A DNA stretch of 64,000 nucleotides from Rufibacter tibetensis (GTDB taxonomy: Bacteria; Bacteroidota; Bacteroidia; Cytophagales; Hymenobacteraceae): NCBI RefSeq assembly GCF_001310085.1, contig NZ_CP012643.1, forward strand, positions 1,581,001 to 1,645,000. The letters run 5' to 3'. Under the pieces are notes generated by a model. It had not been told where the DNA came from, made no database searches, and was given only the letters and a program-made list of their open reading frames with translations. A program made the position numbers and the translations under genes. This document shows positions 42,851 to 51,105 of this stretch, piece by piece; position 1 is the stretch's first letter; each line of letters starts with the position of its first letter.

Positions 42851-44155
42851 CTAATAAGCCGCTATTACTTTTTCGTATTCATATTTAGAGCCAACAGTTT
42901 TGGCCGCCTGTGAATACGCTTCTTTTATCTTTTTGTCTTCTTTAGGCAGGTGTACCGCCATCTTGCGTAGCAGTTTAGACTTCTCGTAATCTGAGCTAAT
43001 GCTCTCACTTGCTTTGAGCAGCGGCACATACTGGTTAGCGCTCAGCTTAGAATTGGAAAGCAGGCTACTATAAGCTTTGGCTTTCTCATAGTCAGAACTG
43101 ATGCCGTTGATGAGGGGCAATACTGTGTCAAAATAAGCCACTACTTGCTGCTCATGGTGCATGAAAGCTCCCAAACCTTTGGTCCGCTCGTAGTCTGAAG
43201 ACACGTTTTGTAGGGCCTGCATAGACACTTCAAATTGCTTTCTGGATAATTCAGGACGAGCCGCCAGGGTGGAGAGCACCTTCACTTTCTCGTGATCTGA
43301 CGTAATGGTGCTGATGGCTTCAGCTACTTTATCCAGCGCTTTTTCTGATAGGTTTTCCTGCTTCAGCAGATGTTTGATGGTCTTGCCTTTCTCATAATCA
43401 GAAGAGAGGGTGGCACTGGCTTTGGCGTAGGCCTCAGCGGTTTCAGCGTTAGACAGGAGAGCTCCCGGAATCTTGGTCAGGATGGAGGAAGCTTCGTAAT
43501 CAGACGTTTTCCCTTTGCTTACCTGCTCAATTAATAGGCGGGCATCTGCCGGGCTCAGGCTTTCTTTGGCCATCAGGTGCCGGTACATTTTGGTTCGGCC
43601 GGCCCCTGGTTCCATAATAGCTGTATAATCCAGCACTTTCTGAATGCCACCCTCTTTGTAAAGGCGTTCGGCACGGGCTTCAGCGCCCAGCCCGGTTTTG
43701 GAAATCATCTCTGGCAGGTAGGTGGCCAACCAGGCTTGACCGGCGGTAGCATAGTCCTGGACTTTACCGTCTATCCAGTAGTTTGCCTCCAGTTTTCCCG
43801 AAACGTTCTTTAAAAGGACCTTATGCTCGGGGGCGTTCTTCTCCTGCCGGGAGAACTCAAACCGGCCACCCTCGCTGAGGCTGCTGATAGCGCGTTCATC
43901 TTCTGCTATCGTCACCGTTCCTTGGCTCACCAGTTTCAGGCGGAGGCCATTCTCATCAGTAGTGATGTAGACGGTTTCTCCTTTCTCTCCTTTGGTGGCA
44001 TAGGTGCCGTTGATCACTACATCCTGAGAACCTTTACCTGGGGTACTGGTAACGGTAATGACCTTTTTAGCCTGCTTAGCAGGCTGCGCAGTGGCTGGCA
44101 GTACTACATTCAAGCAGCCCAAGGCAATGAAGGAAGAAAGTAGAAATGAACGCAT
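42851..44155 (-). CDS. Secreted repeat protein with SSDYEK-type repeats
   Basis: 434 aa with signal peptide (MRSFLLSSFIALGCLNVVLPATAQ). Residues 25-150 form a beta-rich head. From about residue 205, a unit of 33-38 residues recurs six to seven times, each with a (S/T)SDYEK-like core: TSDYEASS, SSDYEKGK, TSDHEKVK, SSDYERTK, SSDYEKAK, SSDYEKSK, and a decayed GSKYEYEK. The units look like paired helices (a solenoid). Similar repeats are found in periplasmic parts of some BlaR/M56-type Bacteroidota proteins, from memory. Function unknown; protein-protein scaffold is plausible. Confidence 0.7.
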   Translation of the reverse strand: MRSFLLSSFIALGCLNVVLPATAQPAKQAKKVITVTSTPGKGSQDVVINGTYATKGEKGETVYITTDENGLRLKLVSQGTVTIAEDERAISSLSEGGRFEFSRQEKNAPEHKVLLKNVSGKLEANYWIDGKVQDYATAGQAWLATYLPEMISKTGLGAEARAERLYKEGGIQKVLDYTAIMEPGAGRTKMYRHLMAKESLSPADARLLIEQVSKGKTSDYEASSILTKIPGALLSNAETAEAYAKASATLSSDYEKGKTIKHLLKQENLSEKALDKVAEAISTITSDHEKVKVLSTLAARPELSRKQFEVSMQALQNVSSDYERTKGLGAFMHHEQQVVAYFDTVLPLINGISSDYEKAKAYSSLLSNSKLSANQYVPLLKASESISSDYEKSKLLRKMAVHLPKEDKKIKEAYSQAAKTVGSKYEYEKVIAAY

Positions 44156-44341
44156 GGCTGAGCTTCTTTAAGGTTGTCTTACAAGTGCTGTAGTTCAATC
44201 TCTTATGCTAAAGACACCCAATACAACGGGTGGTTGCACGGACTTTAAACTATTTCACTGCACCCTCTTTAAGACAAGCGCCATGCCAACGATTCAAATG
44301 ATTGACTATTAGTAATTTACCTAATTTAAATAAAATAAAAA

Positions 44342-44378
44342 TGTCCGCTTCCGAACAACAAATATTCAAAAGCGGACA
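44342..44378 (-). terminator. Terminator of the GroES-family gene
   Basis: TGTCCGCTT (44342-44350) pairs with AAGCGGACA (44370-44378); on the minus strand TTTTTATTTTATTT follows. Confidence 0.8.
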
Positions 44379-44451
44379 CCTAATCCTTTATATTTTATGC
44401 TTGATTTAGGGAAAACAGACCCGAAGCTGCAATGAAATCCCCTCTTTCTGC

Positions 44452-44829
44452 CTACTCCTCCCGCTCCAACAGCAGCACCGAAGATTGGGGAACAATAAAG
44501 TATTTGTCTCCCATGTAGTTGATCTCTACGGCATCGCGCTGGAGGTAAATAGCCAGGTCACCTTCGCGGGCCTGCAGCGGAAGGTAACGCACCTGTTCTT
44601 TCTCGTCCTGGTTCCAGATCTCGTCATCCAACCCATAATCTGCCGGAATGGGATAGCCCGGGCCAACCCGCATCACGTAGCCTTCCTGCACTTTTTCTTT
44701 CTCCTGCACACCAGGCGGCAGAAACAAGCCGCTTTTTGTCTGCTCCTTCGCTGACTTAGGCTTGATGAGCAGACGGTCTCCTACTACAATCAATTTCTGC
44801 AATTTGCTGGCGGGTGAGTCATGGCGCAT
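44452..44829 (-). CDS. Co-chaperone GroES-family protein (cpn10 fold)
   Basis: 125 residues, longer than GroES (about 95). Cpn10 motifs: VVGDRLLIKPKSAKEQTKSGLFLPP, the mobile-loop region GVQEKEKVQEGYVMRVGPGYPIP, and the C-terminal YFIVPQSSVLLLE. There is an insert of about 25 residues (DYGLDDEIWNQDEKEQVRYL) between the roof and last strands. No groEL is adjacent, so this is a second, orphan GroES-like protein. Role unclear. -7 element TATCTTTG (44859-44866) sits 30 bp upstream. Confidence 0.85.
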   Translation of the reverse strand: MRHDSPASKLQKLIVVGDRLLIKPKSAKEQTKSGLFLPPGVQEKEKVQEGYVMRVGPGYPIPADYGLDDEIWNQDEKEQVRYLPLQAREGDLAIYLQRDAVEINYMGDKYFIVPQSSVLLLEREE

Positions 44830-44858
44830 AACGGTACTTGTTAAAGGTAAATGGGCTG

Positions 44859-44866
44859 CAAAGATA
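44859..44866 (-). promoter_or_regulatory. -7 promoter element TATCTTTG
   Basis: Exact TAnnTTTG match 30 bp before the GroES-family start. Confidence 0.5.
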
Positions 44867-44986
44867 CAACAGCAGGTGTGTTTGGCGCTACTGGTAAGTG
44901 GATTTGACTATTGGAAGGAGAGATGATTTGGAGGTGTTTTTGGGAAAAGGAGGCTAAAAGCAGAAGCAAAACACTTCTTACCTCTC

Positions 44987-45078
44987 TTGTCATCCTGAAA
45001 GGGTCTTGTGGGCGAACTAGATAAGCATTGTAGTAAATGCGCTTACAGCTTGCTCACAAGATCTTTCCAAGATGACAG
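44987..45078. repeat. REP-like inverted-repeat element
   Basis: Left arm TTGTCATCCTGAAAGG to CTTGTGGGCGAACTAG (44987-45020); right arm 45047-45078 is its imperfect reverse complement (about 30 bp). The inner part TAAGCATT/AATGCGCTTA can extend the stem. Overall a ~92-nt hairpin resembling a small MITE. No transposase nearby. Confidence 0.7.
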
Positions 45079-45090
45079 AACAGGAAAAAA

Positions 45091-45122
45091 GCAAAGGCCT
45101 CTCCTTCCAGAGAAGCCTTTGC
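45091..45122 (-). terminator. Terminator of hmgA
   Basis: 13-bp stem GCAAAGGCcTCTC / GAGAaGCCTTTGC with one mismatch and 6-nt loop; TTTTTTCC follows on the minus strand. Confidence 0.8.
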
Positions 45123-45169
45123 TTGAACAATCGTTTTACTGCTGTTTTCTCAAATCAAACCCTTAAATG

Positions 45170-46369
45170 CTAATCCATCATATCTGCCGGACGAGGAGCT
45201 TGTGGGGCTGCGTCTGGATTCCAGCTCATGGGGTAGTTTTGGTCTACCAGTTCCAAGGCCTCTACGGTTAGGTACAGCGGTTTGAAGGTATCAATCATCA
45301 CCGCCAGTTCATGTGTTTCCTTCTTGCCAATGCTGGCTTCTACGGTGCCGGGGTGCGGCCCATGTGGAAGGCCGCTGGGGTGGATGGTGAACGAAGCAAT
45401 GTCAATGCCTTTGCGGGACATGAAGTTACCGGCCACGTAGTACAGAATCTCGTCTGAGTCTACGTTGGAGTGGTTGTACGGTGCTGGAATGGCTAATGGG
45501 TGGTAATCAAAAAGCCTCGGCACGAAGGAACACACCACAAAGCCCTGCGTCTCAAAGGTCTGGTGCACGGGCGGCGGCTGATGGATGCGGCCGGTAATAG
45601 GCTCAAAATCATGGATGGAGAAGGCATAGGGGTAGAAATAACCGTCCCAGCCTACCACGTCCAGCGGCGAAAAGTCATAATAATATTGGTGCAGGAACCC
45701 TTCCTTCTTGATCTGCACCAGGTACTCGCCGGGTTCGTTTTTCTGTATTAACTCATGAGGTGGCCTGATGTCACGCTCGCAGTAAGGCGAATGTTCCAGC
45801 AACTGTCCGAAGTGGTTTCTGTAGCGGCGTACTGTTTCTACCGGGCTAAAGCTTTCGGTGATGAGCAGGCGTACCGGACCTTCGTTCCATTTCCATTGGT
45901 GAATAATAGTGCGCGGGATCACCACATAGTCTCCTGCTTCCACTTCTAGCCGGCCCATCTGCGAGTGCAGTTCCCCGGAGCCTTCATGGATGAACACAAT
46001 CTCATCAGCCAGCGCATTCTTGTATAAGTACGTCATGCTGCGTTCACCCGGAAGGCAGATGGAGATGGTGCAATCCTTGTTCATCAGGAGCGTTTTGCGG
46101 GCGCTCAGGTAATCTTCGCCGGTAGACTCGCCTTTGAACGGACGGATGTGGTAGGGAGCCAGAGGCACGTCAGATTTTACTGGGCCGTAGGGCACCGGCT
46201 CACCAATTCTGGTGATTCTGGTAGGCGCATGCTGGTGGTAGAGCAACGAGGAAACCCCGGAAAACCCCAGTGTGCCTACTAACTGCTCATGGTACAGACT
46301 ACCGTCTGGTTGCCTGAACTGCGTGTGCCGTTTGCGGGGAATGGAACCTAACCTGTGATAATATGCCAT
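45170..46369 (-). CDS. hmgA: Homogentisate 1,2-dioxygenase
   Basis: 399-aa cupin-type Fe(II) dioxygenase opening the homogentisate ring in tyrosine degradation. Family elements: N-terminal MAYYHRLGSIPRKRHTQFRQ; GEYLVQIKKEG; DVVGWDGYFYPYAFSI; the iron-site region YNHSNVDSDEILYYVAGNF; and FTIHPSGLPHGPHPG. Slightly shorter than the ~430-aa proteobacterial enzyme, as in the short branch of the family. No fumarylacetoacetase, HPPD or regulator lies in the window, so the pathway genes are dispersed. Direct repeats GGAGTGAAT (46380-46388, 46396-46404) lie just upstream. Confidence 0.93.
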   Translation of the reverse strand: MAYYHRLGSIPRKRHTQFRQPDGSLYHEQLVGTLGFSGVSSLLYHQHAPTRITRIGEPVPYGPVKSDVPLAPYHIRPFKGESTGEDYLSARKTLLMNKDCTISICLPGERSMTYLYKNALADEIVFIHEGSGELHSQMGRLEVEAGDYVVIPRTIIHQWKWNEGPVRLLITESFSPVETVRRYRNHFGQLLEHSPYCERDIRPPHELIQKNEPGEYLVQIKKEGFLHQYYYDFSPLDVVGWDGYFYPYAFSIHDFEPITGRIHQPPPVHQTFETQGFVVCSFVPRLFDYHPLAIPAPYNHSNVDSDEILYYVAGNFMSRKGIDIASFTIHPSGLPHGPHPGTVEASIGKKETHELAVMIDTFKPLYLTVEALELVDQNYPMSWNPDAAPQAPRPADMMD

Positions 46370-46433
46370 GCCTTTTCAAGGAGTGAATGACTAAAGGAGT
46401 GAATAAGTTAGAACTTCCTCCCCCATAAAGCAA

Positions 46434-46464
46434 AAAGCGCAGCAGGAAAATCCGGCTGCGCTTT
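46434..46464 (-). terminator. Terminator of the CtpA-type protease gene
   Basis: AAAGCGCAGC (46434-46443) with GCTGCGCTTT (46455-46464); TTTTTGCTTT follows on the minus strand. Confidence 0.85.
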
Positions 46465-46485
46465 CACCTATTCTTTCAGGAAAGT

Positions 46486-48138
46486 CTATCTTCCTAAACT
46501 GATTTGTCTGGCCTGGTTGAAAAGGCCCATGGCCCGTTGGAAGTCAGGGTCAATCTCGTTCAGTACCGGGTAGAAACCTTCGGCCTCGTACCGGCTACGG
46601 GCTACAAACGCTTTCAAGTTGTTCCGGATGGTTCTCTCAGAACGCTTCAACTCTTTAGGGTCTACTTTGATGGCAGAGCGCTTTGCTTCTTTCAACAATC
46701 CCTGCATCATTGCATCAGTTACCTGGAACGATTCCTGGAACTGGGTCAGGGAAGTATTCTCCAACTGCTTGCGGTGTTCCCGGAAGTAGTTCATGGCATA
46801 CTCGCGCAGCACGTTCTTCTGATACAACTCTGTTAACAGGTTAGTGTTATCTGTAGTATCACGCGCCACAAACACGTCTGGCATGATACCGCCGCCGCCA
46901 TACACAGTGCGCCCACGGCTGGTTTTGTATCTGAGAGAATCATTGAACTTGATGCTGTCCTGGCTGAAGAACTCACCGTGCTTGTAGCGGTTGGCCAGCT
47001 CCATTTCATAATCTTCAGAAGACTCTGGGTCATACGGTTTTTGGATGGAACGTCCGCTTGGTGTGTAGTACCTGGAAATAGTCAGACGAAGCTCACTACC
47101 GTCAGACAACGGAATAGGCACCTGCACCAGCCCTTTCCCAAACGAACGGCGGCCCACAATCAGCGCACGGTCATGGTCTTGCAAGGCACCGGCCAGGATC
47201 TCAGAGGCAGAGGCGCTGCCTTCGTTGATCAGAACAATCAGCTCACCGGTCTCAAAATCACCTTTCACTTTGGCGTAGTAGTTGGCATCGTACTTAGAGC
47301 CTTTTCCATCTGTGTACACCAGTTTCTTGTTGCCAGCAATGAACTCATCGGCCATGCGGGTGGCGTGGTCTAAATACCCACCAGGGTTATCCCGTAAATC
47401 CAGGATCAGGCGCTGCAAACCTTGTTTCTTCAAGGCACTTAGTTTAGACTTGAACTCCTCATAAGTACCGTTAGAGAAGCGACTCACTTTGATATAACCG
47501 GTTTTGTTATCAACCATGTACCCGGCATCCACAGACACCGAAGGAATCTTACGGCGGGTTACGGTAAACTGCAAAGGCTTGGTCTCATTCGGACGCAACA
47601 CCGTTAATCTCACTTTAGAGCCTCTTGGCCCCCGCAGTTTGTTGAAGACCGTCTCATTAGAGATATTCACCCCGGCAATGTTTTCATCGTTCACTTTCAG
47701 GATTTTGTCACCGGCTTGAATGCCCACCTGCTCAGAAGGACCTCCGCTTAGCGGGGCAATCACATACAAAGTATCCCGGAAGATGTTGAACTCCACACCA
47801 ATGCCATCAAAATCACTCTCTAAATAAGAGCGGGCCATGGTCAGGTCTTTGGCCGGAATGTAGGAGGAGTGTGGGTCCAGCTTCTCCAGCATCTTGTTAA
47901 TGGCAAATTCAGAAAGCTTTTCAGTATTCACAGTGTCCACATACTCGCGGTCTATGTAGCTCAGAATTTCTCTGAACTTTAGATAGCCACGGGCCGTGCC
48001 CTGAGGATTAGTGGTGGAAGGCTGGAAGAAGGTAGCGCCTAATAGAATACCTACCGCAACTGCCAGACCTATAAACAAAGGTAATCGCACCTGGAAGAGA
48101 GTGTTCTCAATTTTCTTATGCTCAGTTTTCTCAGCCAT
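46486..48138 (-). CDS. S41 carboxy-terminal processing peptidase (CtpA-like)
   Basis: 550-aa periplasmic protease anchored by an N-terminal helix (LPLFIGLAVAVGILLGATFF). Order: cap helices (REILSYIDREYVDTVN), PDZ domain (about residues 95-180; VIAPLSGGPSEQVGIQAGDKILKVN), then the S41 core with LILDLRDNPGGYLDHA, the catalytic serine cluster NEGSASASEI, the lysine of RRSFGKGLVQ, and a 170-residue C-terminal extension rich in charged helices. Such enzymes cleave the C-termini of envelope proteins. Located upstream of hmgA on the same strand but separated from it by a terminator. Confidence 0.94.
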   Translation of the reverse strand: MAEKTEHKKIENTLFQVRLPLFIGLAVAVGILLGATFFQPSTTNPQGTARGYLKFREILSYIDREYVDTVNTEKLSEFAINKMLEKLDPHSSYIPAKDLTMARSYLESDFDGIGVEFNIFRDTLYVIAPLSGGPSEQVGIQAGDKILKVNDENIAGVNISNETVFNKLRGPRGSKVRLTVLRPNETKPLQFTVTRRKIPSVSVDAGYMVDNKTGYIKVSRFSNGTYEEFKSKLSALKKQGLQRLILDLRDNPGGYLDHATRMADEFIAGNKKLVYTDGKGSKYDANYYAKVKGDFETGELIVLINEGSASASEILAGALQDHDRALIVGRRSFGKGLVQVPIPLSDGSELRLTISRYYTPSGRSIQKPYDPESSEDYEMELANRYKHGEFFSQDSIKFNDSLRYKTSRGRTVYGGGGIMPDVFVARDTTDNTNLLTELYQKNVLREYAMNYFREHRKQLENTSLTQFQESFQVTDAMMQGLLKEAKRSAIKVDPKELKRSERTIRNNLKAFVARSRYEAEGFYPVLNEIDPDFQRAMGLFNQARQISLGR

Positions 48139-48272
48139 ATTATTTTAACCACATAATTTAAAGGAAACATCCTTTTACAAACCTCTGATTACTTACTATT
48201 TACAAAATAATCAAGCAAGAGAAGCCTCCCCTATAATACAAATTTTACACCAAATAAGTTGCCTTACATGGT

Positions 48273-49001
48273 TTAGCTATTTTCAGAAAGGCGATTGGCC
48301 ATTTTCTTAAGTTCACGGGCATACACCTGCCGGTAACTTCCATTCCGAGTGGTGGTATCTGCCGGAGAAGCAATGGGCCGGGCCTGTACGCGTTGGGCGG
48401 TTGTAAGGGCTGCTTTAGCGATCTGCTTTTCGCTCCAATGCCCCTTTAGCGCCCGAAGGCACTTATACATAAGCTCAGAATCTTCTGACTTGGCTTCCAG
48501 CAATTGCTCTGTGTAAAAGCCAATGGTGTTTAACACCGAGGCATTGTTCATGTCCTGGTAGTAATGCGGGAACAACTCACGCCGGAGCATTTCATTGGCT
48601 CCCTGCTGCTGCAAGACAAACAGGTAGTCTTTTTGAGAGTTCTGAAGCAACACCCCTTTGATATCGGCGTGCTTGTCGGCCCAGTTGGCTTTGTCTTTGT
48701 GCAGTTCTATGATTGCCGGAATTTCTTCAAAAGGGTTCTTCTTAGCTCCGGCGGGTGGTGTAAGGCCCGCGTATTTAGACCCCTTGGGGTAGGTAATCTC
48801 AAATTCTGGCTCTTTAGCCTTGGCCGAGGTACCGGAAAGGGTATCGGCGCTGGCCGTTGCGCTGGTTGAATCTGCTCTCTGCTGTTGACCAGAAGAACTC
48901 TTAGTGGCCATGTCACGGAGCATCTGCTCACAGGAGGACAAACCAAGCAAACCTACACAGGCCAGTGCCCATGCGGCACGTTTGGGGAAAGAATAAATCA
49001 T
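48273..49001 (-). CDS. Lipoprotein of unknown function, tandem paralogue A
   Basis: 242 aa. Start 49001 (MIYSFPKRAAWALACVGLLGLSSC) gives a lipoprotein signal with lipobox LSSC; an upstream TTG/ATG start at 49049 would hide it. A Ser/Thr/Gln-rich linker (residues 35-65) precedes a helical domain: YAGLTPPAGAKKNPFEEI, DYLFVLQQQGANEMLRRELF, YQDMNNASVLNTIGFYTEQLLEAKSEDSELMYKCLRAL, and RVQARP...YRQVYARELKKM. The last 180 residues are strongly similar to the neighbouring protein (49173-49886). No known family recognised. Confidence 0.75.
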   Translation of the reverse strand: MIYSFPKRAAWALACVGLLGLSSCEQMLRDMATKSSSGQQQRADSTSATASADTLSGTSAKAKEPEFEITYPKGSKYAGLTPPAGAKKNPFEEIPAIIELHKDKANWADKHADIKGVLLQNSQKDYLFVLQQQGANEMLRRELFPHYYQDMNNASVLNTIGFYTEQLLEAKSEDSELMYKCLRALKGHWSEKQIAKAALTTAQRVQARPIASPADTTTRNGSYRQVYARELKKMANRLSENS

Positions 49002-49172
49002 GTAACTTTTAAACGGTAAAACAACTCTTAGGAGACAAGCGTGCCGCACAAAATCCTACCTCTGGGGCCTAAAGTAATGCTTTAAGTCACTTACTTGAAG
49101 CAATTGGAAGAGAATCTTTGTCAACGCGTTTTCCACTTGGCTATACACCCGCTTATCCACAGGCTTATCCAC

Positions 49173-49886
49173 TTACGCCCTGTTTTTCAGCTTATGGCCT
49201 AACTTCTTCAACTCCCTGGCATACACTTGCCGGTGGTATCCTGTTACAGTGGCCGTGTCTTCCGCCGAGTGGATTTTACGGGCCTGTACCCGGGCAGCGG
49301 TAGCCAAGGCAACCTGAGATATCTTCTGTGCTGGCCAGTGCTCTTTCAGTGCCCGCAAGCACATATACATTAATTTGGCATCTTCGGATTTAGCCTCTAC
49401 CAATTGTTCTGTGTAAAACCCGATAACCTCCAGTACATTTGGCTGTGTAGGATCCTGGTAATAGTGCTGGAACAGTTCATGCCGCAGCATTTCATTGGCC
49501 GCTTGCTGCTGTAACACAAACAAATAGTCTTTGCCCGCGTGAGCTAGCAGCAATTGCCGCATGTCTGTGTCTTTGCCGGCATAATTGTTTTCCCCTTCAT
49601 TGGCTTTTGCAATACGCTGCACTTCTTGAAAAGGATTAGGCATGACGCCTTGAGGCGGCGTGAGGTCCTGGTAGGCAGACCCAGCCGGGAAAGTCAGGCT
49701 CCACTCCGGCTCCCGCACCACCTCAGCACGTACCGGCTCCTGGCCTACCTCTGCCCTCAACTGGCTTTGGGTATACATGTGGCTTTCTGCATCTGCTTCT
49801 TCAGGGTTCAGGAAGAACCGCTGCACAACTAACGTTGCCAAACCCAGTGCAATCAGGAATATGTCAGTTCTATAGATTTTCTTCAT
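49173..49886 (-). CDS. Membrane-anchored protein of unknown function, tandem paralogue B
   Basis: 237 aa. N-terminal MKKIYRTDIFLIALGLATLVVQRFF has no lipobox and reads as a membrane anchor, unlike paralogue A. The body shows the same order of motifs as A: YQDLTPPQGVMPNPFQEV, DYLFVLQQQAANEMLRHELF, VIGFYTEQLVEAKSEDAKLMYMCLRALKEHW, RVQARKI, and YHRQVYARELKKLGHKL. The pair clearly arose by tandem duplication followed by a change of anchoring. Three TTATCCACA-like words lie in the gap between them. No homologous family known to me. Confidence 0.75.
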   Translation of the reverse strand: MKKIYRTDIFLIALGLATLVVQRFFLNPEEADAESHMYTQSQLRAEVGQEPVRAEVVREPEWSLTFPAGSAYQDLTPPQGVMPNPFQEVQRIAKANEGENNYAGKDTDMRQLLLAHAGKDYLFVLQQQAANEMLRHELFQHYYQDPTQPNVLEVIGFYTEQLVEAKSEDAKLMYMCLRALKEHWPAQKISQVALATAARVQARKIHSAEDTATVTGYHRQVYARELKKLGHKLKNRA

Positions 49887-49997
49887 GTACAGGTCCTCCT
49901 GTTAGGGTGCACTCCTTCCTGAACGTCTTCGATCCTCCTCTTTTCACCAGATGCGCTGTAGGCCTGTTTTCCACAAATCGCTTCTTAAACGTATAGG

Positions 49998-50954
49998 CTA
50001 TGATTCACGTGCGTCATGCTCCCCGGTTTGGTACTGGGTTTTCTCCAGCTCCAGTTGCTGTTTCTGCTCTGGTGTAAGCGGGGTCAGGTTTCGGATGTCC
50101 GGCTGCCCTGCATCCACCCAGGCAGTGTACCAGTAACTGGCCACCAGGTGAACAGCCAATCGCATTTGTCGCTCCACCTGCCCGTGCAGTCCCAGATGAT
50201 ACGCCTGGCTGAACTCGCGGGAATACACTTTCACGGTGGTGGCGCCCCGCTCCTCCAAACTGTATTTCTTGTCTTCTGAAAAGGTCTGGGTGAGCTGTTT
50301 TTCCACCGAGAACACCGAGTCCAGCGCGGCATGCGCCCGGGCTACTATTTCCCAGGCGGTCTTACTGGGGTTCTGCAGATACTGAGCCGGCCCAATAAAG
50401 AAATCATATTCTGGTGCCCAAAGTTCCGGCAAACGGCTTTCCCACAACCCATGTATACCGCGCTGGTTTGTAAACTGCCCGTTATAGTTGCGGGTAGTGT
50501 GCAAAGGAACGCAGGCATCGGCCACGTAATGCCCCAACTCCGCTGACAGCCGAAGTATTCGTTGAAGATCATGGTGCTTGAAGGCTTTGGTGAGCTGGTA
50601 CTGCACCAACCCGATGTGCCAGGGAACAATGCCGTGCCGCTGCAGGGTATCCAAGGAAAACTGTTTTACGGCGGTTTCCCAAAAACGGGGCAGTTTCTGA
50701 GCGGCGCTGTCACCGTAGACGTCTAAGTCAATAAAGTGGCGGGCACCTTCTTCAGGTACGGCATACCGCCTTTTGTCTGGGGCTACGGCCTGCTCTGTGA
50801 TGTATGGAAGGTGTTGTTTGTAAAACCCGATCATTTCTGCGGGCAGGGTGTAGACCGCTTGCTGATTGATGCGCTGGTGCGCGTAAAAGCCCCAGGCCCA
50901 GACTTCATGGCAGCCTACCAGTAGCAGTAGCAGAAAGAGCACCCGTTTTCGCAT
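49998..50954 (-). CDS. Zinc-dependent phospholipase C / S1-P1 nuclease-like protein
   Basis: 318 aa with signal peptide (MRKRVLFLLLLLVGCHEVWA) cleaved so that a Trp (WGFYAHQRIN) becomes the N-terminal residue, a hallmark of the zinc-PLC/P1-nuclease superfamily where it ligates zinc. Further zinc-type residues: HFIDLD, PWHIGLVQYQL, GHYVADACVPLHTTRNYNG and HGLWESRLP. The fold is all-helical. The GHYVADACVPLH motif is shared by both zinc-PLC and P1 nuclease, so the substrate (phospholipid or nucleic acid) cannot be decided from sequence. Unlike the two paralogues upstream, no clear link to them is visible except proximity. Confidence 0.82.
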   Translation of the reverse strand: MRKRVLFLLLLLVGCHEVWAWGFYAHQRINQQAVYTLPAEMIGFYKQHLPYITEQAVAPDKRRYAVPEEGARHFIDLDVYGDSAAQKLPRFWETAVKQFSLDTLQRHGIVPWHIGLVQYQLTKAFKHHDLQRILRLSAELGHYVADACVPLHTTRNYNGQFTNQRGIHGLWESRLPELWAPEYDFFIGPAQYLQNPSKTAWEIVARAHAALDSVFSVEKQLTQTFSEDKKYSLEERGATTVKVYSREFSQAYHLGLHGQVERQMRLAVHLVASYWYTAWVDAGQPDIRNLTPLTPEQKQQLELEKTQYQTGEHDARES

Positions 50955-51105
50955 ATAGTTCTATACGAACAAGATACACGTGCGTGTTCCGCTATTTAAA
51001 GCACCATTTGAGGAAAACGCCTTTAAAAGGGAAAGCCTTGGGAATAGACGCAACAAAGCACCCGCCGTTTCCTGCTGGTTTAAGGAAAACAAGGCTTAAA
51101 CAATC

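Noticed and set aside
49129-49173. Replication origin
   Set aside because: Only three DnaA-like words, no AT-rich unwinding region and no origin-associated genes nearby.
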